In this document: positions 1 to 5,379 of the stretch, in pieces
How positions within the stretch are numbered: position 1 is the stretch's first letter
Layout: each line of letters starts with the position of its first letter
DNA from: Pseudorhodobacter sp.
Lineage (GTDB): Bacteria > Pseudomonadota > Alphaproteobacteria > Rhodobacterales > Rhodobacteraceae
Direction of reading: 5' to 3'
NCBI GenBank assembly: GCA_014378345.1
Contig: JACMNW010000413.1
Location: 1 to 5,530, forward strand
Length of the DNA stretch: 5,530 nt
Made by a program: the position numbers and the translations under genes
Notes under the pieces: model-generated
Told to the model about the DNA's origin: nothing
What the model saw: the letters and a program-made list of their open reading frames with translations, nothing else
Database searches by the model: none

Positions 1-1
1 C

Positions 2-376
2 GCCATGGGCGAGGCGGAACAAGCGTTGCGTGATGGCGATCTGGGTGGCGCGCTGGACCGACAAGCCGAGGCCATGGAAGCCCTGCGCGAAGGGATGCGC
101 GATCTGGGAGAGGCCTTGGCGCAAGACGAGCGTAACGAGGGACAAGCACAGGATGGCGAGGCTTTCGGCCAAGATGACCCAAATTCACGGCGTGATCCTT
201 TGGGGCGGGAACCTGGCAACTCTGCCCGCATCGGGTCAGACAAAAATATGCTGCAGGGCGAAGATGTCTACCGCAAAGCCCAAAATCTGCTGGATGAAAT
301 TCGCCGCCGCTCGGGCGACCAACAACGGCCTGATCCCGAACGAGATTACCTTAAGCGCCTGCTTGATCTGTTTTGA
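2..376 (+). CDS. TIGR02302/DUF4175-family protein, C-terminal end (5' truncated by window)
   Basis: The frame is open from the window edge to a TGA at 374-376 and gives about 124 residues, so this is only the tail of a longer gene; the ATG at position 5 is an internal methionine, not a credible start. The visible part begins with an Ala/Glu/Arg-rich heptad-like stretch (ALDRQAEAMEALREGMRDLG) expected to form a helix or coiled coil. A polar, Asp/Gln/Gly-rich low-complexity linker follows, and the protein closes with a compact basic-acidic end (GEDVYRKAQNLLDEIRRRSG, then PDPERDYLKRLLDLF). That low-complexity helical tail with a conserved end resembles the alphaproteobacterial TIGR02302 family, which are large proteins with N-terminal membrane segments and no established function. 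The family call is recognition from memory of the tail only. It converges with the zinc-ribbon gene, with 61 bp between the stops. Confidence 0.8.
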   Translation, partial: AMGEAEQALRDGDLGGALDRQAEAMEALREGMRDLGEALAQDERNEGQAQDGEAFGQDDPNSRRDPLGREPGNSARIGSDKNMLQGEDVYRKAQNLLDEIRRRSGDQQRPDPERDYLKRLLDLF

Positions 377-390
377 AGACCACTTGTCAA

Positions 391-429
391 GCGAAGCCCA
401 TCACAGGTTTCGCAACCACGCAGCTTTTT
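391..429 (+). terminator. Terminator-like hairpin between convergent genes
   Basis: Positions 391-398 (GCGAAGCC) pair with 406-413 (GGTTTCGC) as an 8-bp stem with one G-U pair and a 7-nt loop. A run of five T lies at 425-429, but 11 nt separate it from the stem, so this is not a textbook intrinsic terminator. It lies 14 nt after the stop of the TIGR02302-like gene and could end that transcript. In the opposite direction no T-run follows, so support for terminating the minus-strand gene is weaker. Confidence 0.4.
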
Positions 430-437
430 AACCAGCG

Positions 438-1280
438 TCAGTTTCCACTGCTGCCAAGACTGCGCAAAGACCCGCTGGCTGATTTCATCACGCCATCCAA
501 CCAAAGGCGCCCGTGATCGACGCTGGCCACATAGGCGCGTAAACCCGGGGCTGCACCGGGTATCTGGCCAATAATCCGCGGCGCCATAATATAAGTCATC
601 GACAAGGCCACCGCCGCCACCATCACCAGAACAAACCCCATGCGAAAGCCACTGCGCCGCGGCCTAAGGTCAGGTAGCGCATCAATTTCAGCGCTTTCCT
701 CTCTGGCACGGTCGGCATTGGCACGCAGCGTGGAATTGATTTCTTCGATATCGGGTAAAAGGTCACGCCGCGCCGCAGCCTTTGGTTCTGCCTCGGCAAT
801 CCGGTCAGGCTCTGCACCTTTAAGCCGTGCAATATGGCGGGCAGCGGCACTTGCCTGCGGCACGTCTTCCAACCCCAAATCAGGTTGCATTTCCACGGTG
901 CCCGCCACTTCGGCAAGGTCTGTTTCGCGCCGAACTGATGTTTCGCGTTCAGCTTCTTCCCGCAGAACGGAAAGCACACTTTCTGCCAGTGTTTGGCGCG
1001 TGCCCGCCGGGCGGGGCGGGGCGTCTGAAGCTGCTGCACCCGATTGCGTCATACGGTCTGCGATTGCTTCACTTGTGTCAGCGGTAGGTGTCTGGACCGG
1101 GTCGCCACCGGGCGCGTCGCCAAACAGCGCGTCTTCCGCCTCGCGCGCCAATTCAGCCCCGGCAGGCAACTGAAACCACGCATGCCCGCAGTTTGAACAC
1201 TGCACATCACGACCCGCATCAGGGATTGCAGCATCATCAACCTGATATTCAGCATCGCAGTTGGGGCAAATCAGCCGCAT
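438..1280 (-). CDS. Zinc-ribbon (MJ0042-type) single-pass membrane protein, function unknown
   Basis: This 280-residue protein starts at an ATG (1278-1280) preceded by AAGGGA 9 nt upstream. Residues 1-36 form an MJ0042-type zinc ribbon with cysteine pairs C5-x2-C8 and C28-x2-C31, the second followed by GHAWF, as is typical of this domain. Residues 40-170 are acidic, Ala/Glu-rich and probably disordered. A compact motif, LLPDIEEINSTLRA (174-187), looks more constrained than its surroundings. A basic patch (RPRRSGFR, 206-213) precedes one hydrophobic segment (about 214-233), and about 45 residues follow it. With positive charges on the N-terminal side, the zinc ribbon and linker should be cytoplasmic and the tail periplasmic. 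There is no enzyme motif. It is divergent from ftsE, so a link to envelope or division is plausible but inferred. The zinc ribbon could bind a protein or nucleic acid, or be structural. Confidence 0.88.
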   Translation of the reverse strand: MRLICPNCDAEYQVDDAAIPDAGRDVQCSNCGHAWFQLPAGAELAREAEDALFGDAPGGDPVQTPTADTSEAIADRMTQSGAAASDAPPRPAGTRQTLAESVLSVLREEAERETSVRRETDLAEVAGTVEMQPDLGLEDVPQASAAARHIARLKGAEPDRIAEAEPKAAARRDLLPDIEEINSTLRANADRAREESAEIDALPDLRPRRSGFRMGFVLVMVAAVALSMTYIMAPRIIGQIPGAAPGLRAYVASVDHGRLWLDGVMKSASGSLRSLGSSGN

Positions 1281-1289
1281 TCGTTTTGG

Positions 1290-1295
1290 TCCCTT
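1290..1295 (-). promoter_or_regulatory. Ribosome binding site of the zinc-ribbon gene
   Basis: AAGGGA on the minus strand, 9 nt before the ATG at 1278-1280. It supports this start, which also places the zinc ribbon at the very N-terminus, as usual for MJ0042-type proteins. Confidence 0.6.
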
Positions 1296-1393
1296 GCGCA
1301 GAAATTCGCACCTTACTTGATTGGTGTAGCAATCTTAGGGGCCATCTCCAAGCCTTTGTCATTAACTTTTGCCTCGCAAGCGATTGAAACCGC

Positions 1394-1415
1394 CGCGCCA
1401 ACGCGCGATGGTGCG
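1394..1415 (+). other. Possible leader hairpin ahead of ftsE
   Basis: Positions 1394-1400 (CGCGCCA) can pair with 1409-1415 (TGGTGCG), giving 7 pairs including one G-U, around an 8-nt loop (ACGCGCGA). It ends 11 nt before the purine-rich ribosome-binding sequence of ftsE. If the ftsE transcript begins upstream of it, this would be a stable 5' leader structure. No T-run follows, so it is not an attenuator of the classic kind. GC-rich DNA forms such stems by chance, so support is modest. Confidence 0.3.
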
Positions 1416-1426
1416 CCAATCGTTGC

Positions 1427-1434
1427 AGGCGGGG
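1427..1434 (+). promoter_or_regulatory. Ribosome binding site supporting the ftsE GTG start
   Basis: AGGCGGGG lies 7 nt before GTG at 1442. Reading the frame upstream from 1442 shows no ATG, GTG or TTG before an in-frame TGA at 1385-1387. The GTG is therefore the most upstream possible start, and it gives the expected FtsE N-terminus. Confidence 0.5.
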
Positions 1435-1441
1435 CACAGGC

Positions 1442-2113
1442 GTGATTGCATTTCAAAACGTGGCCTATGGCTATGGCGGCGCAGAACTTTTGTCGGATGT
1501 GTCATTGCGACTGGCCCCCGGATCGTTTCATTTCCTGACTGGGCCGTCTGGATCAGGCAAATCGACCTTCCTGAAACTGTGCTACGCCGAACTTCTGCCC
1601 ACGCAAGGCGAGGTCATGTTGTTTGACCGTGATGTGCGCAGCCTAAGCCGCGATGATGTGGCGCTAACCCGCCGCCGTTTGGGCGTGGTGCATCAGGATT
1701 GCCAGTTTCTGGATCATCTTCCCATTGCGGCAAACGTGGCGCTGCCCATGGCCGTGGCAGGCTATCCTGACCAGCCCCAGGATCTGTCTGACCTGCTGGC
1801 GTGGGTGGGTCTGGGCCAACACGCCAATGTCTTGCCACCATCGCTATCGGGGGGGGAGCGCCAACGCGCGGCGCTTGCCCGTGCCGTGATCACCGCCCCC
1901 GATGTGATTTTGGCAGACGAGCCGACTGGCAATGTGGATTGGGAAATGTCATTGCGCCTGCTGACCCTGCTGGTGGAACTGAACAAGATGGGCAAAACGA
2001 TTTTGGTTGCCACGCATGACATGAACCTGATCCGGTCTGCCAAGGCCCAGGTTGCCACACGCGTCCTGCGCATTCGCGATCGGCGCATTCAGTTGGCCGG
2101 GGCAGACCTTTGA
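1442..2113 (+). CDS. ftsE: Cell division ATP-binding protein FtsE
   Basis: This is the cytoplasmic ATPase of the FtsEX complex, which sits at the division septum and, in characterised bacteria, uses ATP hydrolysis to switch on cell-wall hydrolases or their activators through FtsX. The 223-residue product has the family's normal length (about 220) and every ABC ATPase motif: Walker A GPSGSGKST (34-42), Q-loop Gln85, signature LSGGERQR (135-142), Walker B VILADE (155-160) with catalytic Glu160, D-loop NVD (164-166) and H-loop His192 in ATHDMN. The segment between the Q-loop and the signature (QFLDHLPIAANVALPM) is typical of FtsE rather than of LolD/MacB relatives, and the following ftsX settles the assignment. 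Translation starts at GTG. Its TGA overlaps the TTG of ftsX, implying coupled translation and balanced synthesis. Confidence 0.96.
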   Translation: MIAFQNVAYGYGGAELLSDVSLRLAPGSFHFLTGPSGSGKSTFLKLCYAELLPTQGEVMLFDRDVRSLSRDDVALTRRRLGVVHQDCQFLDHLPIAANVALPMAVAGYPDQPQDLSDLLAWVGLGQHANVLPPSLSGGERQRAALARAVITAPDVILADEPTGNVDWEMSLRLLTLLVELNKMGKTILVATHDMNLIRSAKAQVATRVLRIRDRRIQLAGADL

Positions 2114-3009
2114 AAATCGCTCAGTTTACCGATATCCTGAAAGGCGATGCACAAGCGGATAGTGTAGTGCCTTCCACCGGGCATTCAGCGTGGCTGACGC
2201 TGTTCACGGCCGGGGCGATGACGTTTCTGGCGGTATTTGCGCTGGCCCTGTCCCTAGCATCGGGCAGGCTCGCCAACCGCTGGTCAGACGCGCTGGCCAA
2301 TACCGCCACCATCCGCATTGCCGCCAGCGGTGATCAGATGGAGGCGCAAACCCTGCGCGTGCTGGATATCCTGAAAGCAACGCCCGGCGTGGCGTCTTCC
2401 CGCGCGCTGACTGATGATGAACAAAAGGCATTGCTCGCCCCGTGGTTTGGCCCCGATCTGCCGCTGGACCAACTGCCCATTCCCCGGCTGATCGAACTAA
2501 CCGAAGCCGACCCCGGCTATGATGCCGAAGGTCTGCGCCAACGTCTGGTGGCCGAAGCACCGGGGGCCAGCCTTGATGACCATACCCGTTGGCGCAAACC
2601 GCTGGCTGAGGCCGCGCAAAAGCTGCGCCTGCTGGGAATTGTGTCGATCGTGCTGATCCTGGGCGCAATGGCCGCGATGATAACCCTTGCCGCCAGTGCT
2701 GCACTGGAGGCGAACGCCCAAATCATCAAAGTGCTGCGGCTTGTTGGTGCCCGTGATACCTATATTGCCCGCGCCTTTGTGCGCCGCTTTACTCTGCGCG
2801 CCCTGATAGGGGCGGCGATTGGGGCGGCTGCTGCAATGACTGGCATCGCCCTGCTTCCATCTGCAGATGCGGCAGGTGGGTTTCTAACCGGCCTTGGCTT
2901 TCAGGGCGCGGGGTGGATCCTGCCACTTTTGTTGCCACCGCTTGCCGCCCTCATCGCTTTTGCCGCCACCCGCAGGGCTGCGTTTTCCAAATTAAGGACA
3001 CTCACATGA
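2110..3009 (+). CDS. ftsX: Cell division protein FtsX (permease-like subunit)
   Basis: FtsX is the inner-membrane partner of FtsE; it carries the ATPase signal across the membrane to periplasmic peptidoglycan hydrolase regulators and is not a true transporter. The 299-residue product has the family layout: a short cytoplasmic N-terminus, TM1 about 28-50, a periplasmic domain about 51-174, then TM2 about 175-200, TM3 about 228-249 and TM4 about 265-288. The motif IIKVLRLVGARDTYIARAFV (205-224), in the cytoplasmic loop after TM2, is the conserved coupling region typical of FtsX. The TTG start overlaps the ftsE stop as TTGA. The next ATG, at 2218, falls inside TM1 and would remove the conserved N-terminal stretch ending SVVPSTGHSAW, so TTG is preferred. 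The stop overlaps the plsC start as ATGA. Confidence 0.94.
   Translation: MKIAQFTDILKGDAQADSVVPSTGHSAWLTLFTAGAMTFLAVFALALSLASGRLANRWSDALANTATIRIAASGDQMEAQTLRVLDILKATPGVASSRALTDDEQKALLAPWFGPDLPLDQLPIPRLIELTEADPGYDAEGLRQRLVAEAPGASLDDHTRWRKPLAEAAQKLRLLGIVSIVLILGAMAAMITLAASAALEANAQIIKVLRLVGARDTYIARAFVRRFTLRALIGAAIGAAAAMTGIALLPSADAAGGFLTGLGFQGAGWILPLLLPPLAALIAFAATRRAAFSKLRTLT
2994..2998 (+). promoter_or_regulatory. Ribosome binding site deciding the plsC start
   Basis: AAGGA lies 7 nt before the ATG at 3006 and inside the end of ftsX. It favours this ATG over an in-frame upstream start at 2913, which would add 31 residues lying entirely within the ftsX reading region. Confidence 0.75.
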
Positions 3010-3737
3010 GATATGCCTTTCACTGGCTTAGATCCCTGCTGTTCACGACCCAGATGTATTTGGCGATGATTGTGCTGGCGCTTGTGTTCGCGCTGCCTGC
3101 TTTGGTCTGGCGCGGGGCATCTTTCTTTTGGATGCAGTCGTTCTGCCGCTGGACCCGCTTCACGGCAGCAATCCTGATTGGACTCCGCACCGAAGTGCGC
3201 GGCGAAGTGCCTACTGGGGCCTATATTGTCGCCTCTAAACATCAGGCGTTTTTGGATAGCATCACCCTGCTCAGCGTGCTGGATGCGGCCCGCTTTATCA
3301 TGAAGAAAGAGCTTACCTGGATTCCGGTCATTGGATGGCACGCTGTGCGCATGGGGTGCATACCGGTGGATCGTGGCAAGCGCGGCAAGGCAATTTCCAA
3401 GATGATGGCAGATGTAAAGTCGGGCCAAGCCAAGCCTGGTCAGTTGATTATCTATCCGCAGGGAACCCGTGTTCCGCCGGGCGAAACCTTGCCCTACAAA
3501 ATGGGCACCGCCTTGCTGTATAGCCAGCTTGGCCAAGATTGCATTCCCGTGGCCACCAATGTCGGAGTGTTTTGGCCGCGCAAGGGCTTGGCCTACAAAC
3601 CGGGGCTAGCGGTCATTGAATTTCTGCCCGCCATCAAACCGGGGCTATCCAATGCGGCCTTCATGGCCGAACTTGAAAGCCGCATTGAATCCGCGTCAAA
3701 TCGCCTGATGGCCGAGGCCGGATTTACACCAAAATAA
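3006..3737 (+). CDS. plsC: 1-acyl-sn-glycerol-3-phosphate acyltransferase (PlsC family)
   Basis: The enzyme transfers an acyl chain to the sn-2 position of lysophosphatidic acid, making phosphatidic acid, the precursor of membrane phospholipids; it acts at the inner membrane. The 243-residue product has a hydrophobic N-terminus (about 10-35), a second hydrophobic patch (about 50-60) and the four acyltransferase motifs in order. These are HQAFLD (His79 and Asp84, the catalytic HX4D pair), GCIPVDR (117-123), YPQGTR (150-155) and IPVATN (180-185). In motif III the usual glutamate (PEGTR) is glutamine, a variant that could affect glycerol-phosphate binding or mark a PlsC-like subgroup. The ATGA overlap with ftsX indicates co-transcription and coupling with division genes. 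A lyso-lipid or ornithine-lipid acyltransferase (OlsA-like) cannot be excluded from motifs alone. Confidence 0.88.
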   Translation: MRYAFHWLRSLLFTTQMYLAMIVLALVFALPALVWRGASFFWMQSFCRWTRFTAAILIGLRTEVRGEVPTGAYIVASKHQAFLDSITLLSVLDAARFIMKKELTWIPVIGWHAVRMGCIPVDRGKRGKAISKMMADVKSGQAKPGQLIIYPQGTRVPPGETLPYKMGTALLYSQLGQDCIPVATNVGVFWPRKGLAYKPGLAVIEFLPAIKPGLSNAAFMAELESRIESASNRLMAEAGFTPK

Positions 3738-3777
3738 GGTGGATGAAATAGCAACCAATGCGGCAACCGTTGATCAT

Positions 3778-4305
3778 CTATTGGATCTGTTGCCCGCCGC
3801 GGGGGACCTGTCCGCGCGCAAGATGCACATCCGCATCAACCTTGTATTCGCGAAAGCCCATCTTGGCATAATAGGCCAATCCCGGCACATTATCCGCACG
3901 AATGGTGGCGTTGATGACCGTAAAACCCAGCATTGCCGCCCTATAGCGCGTGGCCGCAAACAATGCCGTCCCCGTGCCGCGCGCCGTAATATCCTGACCT
4001 TTGAAGGTGCCATTATCGGCTTAACCTTGCGGTAGAGGGTAGAAGGTACTCAGCACTTGGAAGCCCAGTCGCACCTCGCCCGCAACGGCCACCTGACAGC
4101 ACGGCACATGTGCGCCGTAGATATACCAATCTTCAAACTCTGGCACAGTCATCGCTGTAGGGCGCGCCATCGTGCCCCCCGCCCGCAAGATCGCGTTCAG
4201 CAGATCGCACAATCCCGGCGCATCATCAGCCCGCGCTTTGCGGATGATAAACCCGGTCGTGCCAGCTTCAACGCCGCAATTCGTGCCAGACATACCAAAA
4301 CCCAT
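3778..4305 (-). pseudogene. Decayed GNAT-family N-acetyltransferase gene
   Basis: Read on the minus strand from ATG 4305 (or the in-frame ATG at 4293), the frame gives 94 residues including GFIIRKARADDAPGLCDLLN and GEVRLGFQVL, a typical GNAT N-terminal half. It then meets a TAA at 4021-4023. The same frame continues with ADNGTFKGQDITARGTGTAL, where R-x-x-G-x-A (RGTGTA, 3964-3981) is the acetyl-CoA-binding motif A. INATIRADN and GLAYYAKMGF follow, the usual GNAT C-terminal half. The halves together cover one domain of about 170 residues, so this is one gene broken by an in-frame stop. Relatives as I recall them have Trp at the stop position. The end (ARGQVPRGGQQIQ, then TAG at 3778-3780) also looks shifted from the expected ending. 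It lies 13 bp downstream of accA and was probably co-transcribed with it. The family resembles phosphinothricin-type acetyltransferases; the substrate is unknown. Sequencing error is the alternative. Confidence 0.8.
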
Positions 4306-4318
4306 GGATTGGCCAACA

Positions 4319-5278
4319 TCAGGCCGCGAGGCCTTTCGACCCCATATCCAGAAACTTCTGCCGCCGATCCTTGATCAGCGCCTCAGGCTTTTTGCCCGAC
4401 AGTTCCTTCAGCATCGTCTCAATCGCTTTGCCCACCGCTTCAATCGTTTCGCGGCGGCCGCGCTGCGCGCCACCCATCGGTTCTTTCACGATCCGGTCGA
4501 TCACGCCCAGTTTCTGCAAATCCTGTGCAGTCAGACGCAACGCTTCTGCCGCCTCACGCATTTTATCAGCGTCTTTCCACAGGATCGACGCACAGCCTTC
4601 AGGCGAGATTACCGAATACACCGAATGCTCTAACATCGCGATCCGGTTCGCCGTGGCAAAAGCCACCGCCCCACCAGACCCACCTTCGCCAATCACCACT
4701 GAGATCAACGGCACGCCAATCGCCAGACACTTGGCCGTGGACCGTGCAATTGCCTCCGCCTGCCCGCGTTCTTCCGCGCCCTTGCCGGGGTAGGCACCGG
4801 GCGTATCGACCAAGGTAATCACCGGAAGGCGAAACCGATCCGCCAAATCCATCAACCGAATGGCTTTGCGGTAGCCCTCAGGCCGCGCCATGCCAAAATT
4901 CCGCTCGATCCGGGTCTTGGTGTCGTTGCCCTTTTCATGGCCGATCACCATCACAGACTGGTCGTTAAACCGCGCAAGACCACCCATTACCGCATGATCA
5001 TCGGCAAAGTTCCGGTCACCTGCCAAAGGCGTGTATTCATTAAACAGCACGTCGATATAGTCTTTGCAATGCGGGCGGTCCTGATGACGCGCCACTTGGC
5101 ATTTGCGCCAAGGCGTCAGATCTTTGTACAGATCGCGCAACATGCCCTCGGCCTTCTTGTCCAAGGCCGCCGCTTCGCGTTCCACATCCATCTCTTTGTT
5201 GGCCCGCGCCAGTGCACGCAATTCTTCGGCCTTGCCCTCAATTTCCGCCAAGGGCTTTTCGAATTCCAGATAGTTCAT
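4319..5278 (-). CDS. accA: Acetyl-CoA carboxylase carboxyltransferase subunit alpha
   Basis: AccA pairs with AccD to transfer the carboxyl group from biotinylated AccB to acetyl-CoA, giving malonyl-CoA, the committed step of fatty-acid synthesis in the cytoplasm. The 319-residue product matches the usual length of the family. The N-terminus (1-55) is helical and charged (LEFEKPLAEIEGKAEELRAL). The crotonase-like carboxyltransferase core carries GHEKGNDTK (113-121), NFGMARPEGYRKA (127-139), DTPGAYPGKGAEERGQAEAI (159-178), GEGGSGGA (197-204), which supplies oxyanion-hole glycines, and YSVISPEGCASILWKD (221-236). All hallmark segments are intact and there is no frameshift. The ATG at 5276-5278 has GGAG 7 nt upstream. 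It stands apart from accD, as is common, and the broken acetyltransferase gene follows it on the same strand. Confidence 0.97.
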   Translation of the reverse strand: MNYLEFEKPLAEIEGKAEELRALARANKEMDVEREAAALDKKAEGMLRDLYKDLTPWRKCQVARHQDRPHCKDYIDVLFNEYTPLAGDRNFADDHAVMGGLARFNDQSVMVIGHEKGNDTKTRIERNFGMARPEGYRKAIRLMDLADRFRLPVITLVDTPGAYPGKGAEERGQAEAIARSTAKCLAIGVPLISVVIGEGGSGGAVAFATANRIAMLEHSVYSVISPEGCASILWKDADKMREAAEALRLTAQDLQKLGVIDRIVKEPMGGAQRGRRETIEAVGKAIETMLKELSGKKPEALIKDRRQKFLDMGSKGLAA

Positions 5279-5379
5279 GCAGGCGCTCCACGTCAGGATG
5301 GCTTCCTATATGGCCTTGGGCCTTCCAAGATGCAACTGAGCAAGATTTGCAATGCCAACCCACGGCACCCCTTTGCCAA
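5279..5379. promoter_or_regulatory. accA upstream region, promoter expected
   Basis: This stretch lies directly upstream of accA and contains no supported gene. It should hold the accA promoter, but the best pair on the minus strand (TTGCAT and CATATA spaced 17 nt, in the sequence complementary to about 5307-5335) matches the consensus only three bases in six at each box. I therefore do not place a promoter precisely. No stable long hairpin or operator-like palindrome was found. Confidence 0.35.
5286..5289 (-). promoter_or_regulatory. Ribosome binding site of accA
   Basis: GGAG on the minus strand lies 7 nt before the ATG at 5276-5278. It confirms the start that yields the canonical MNYLEFEKPL N-terminus. 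Confidence 0.7.

Larger units (their letters stand above)
1281..1441. promoter_or_regulatory. Divergent control region of the zinc-ribbon gene and ftsEX-plsC
   Basis: This 161-bp gap separates two genes read outward, so it must hold the minus-strand promoter and probably that of ftsE. It is the most AT-rich short stretch nearby, especially about 1296-1370. A TTGTCA at 1356-1361 could be a -35 element for ftsE, but no good -10 lies at the right distance. On the minus strand TAAGAT (rc of about 1332-1337) is a possible -10 without a well-spaced -35. No complete CtrA (TTAA-N7-TTAA) site, DnaA box or GANTC site was seen. The region is called from gene orientation; individual promoter boxes are not supported. 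Confidence 0.5.

Noticed and set aside
640..1173. Open frame of 177 codons on + opposite the zinc-ribbon gene
   Set aside because: It is Ser/Ala/Arg-rich, as expected for the antisense of an Ala/Glu/Asp-rich gene, and has no recognisable domain or ribosome-binding sequence. The minus-strand gene has a zinc ribbon, a TM segment and a good start.
1362..1376. TTAA half-site suggesting a CtrA box ahead of ftsE
   Set aside because: The second TTAA at 7-nt spacing is missing, so it is not a full CtrA site.
2204..2704. Open frame of 166 codons on - inside ftsX
   Set aside because: It is antisense to a well-supported gene, is Arg/Pro/Gly-rich in composition, and has no motif.
2913..3005. Longer plsC starting at the in-frame ATG at 2913
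   Set aside because: The extra 31 residues lie wholly within ftsX and are not PlsC-like, and AAGGA plus the ATGA overlap point to the ATG at 3006.
3739..4035. Open frame of 98 codons on + after plsC
   Set aside because: It is antisense to the recognisable acetyltransferase pseudogene and has no domain of its own.
4371..4793. Open frames on + opposite accA (140 codons, and others at 4172-4633 and 4937-5395)
   Set aside because: They are shadows of the strongly coding accA on the minus strand, with compositions typical of antisense frames and no domain.
5307..5335. Candidate sigma-70 promoter for accA (TTGCAT, 17 nt, CATATA on the minus strand)
   Set aside because: Each box matches only three of six consensus bases, which chance would often produce.
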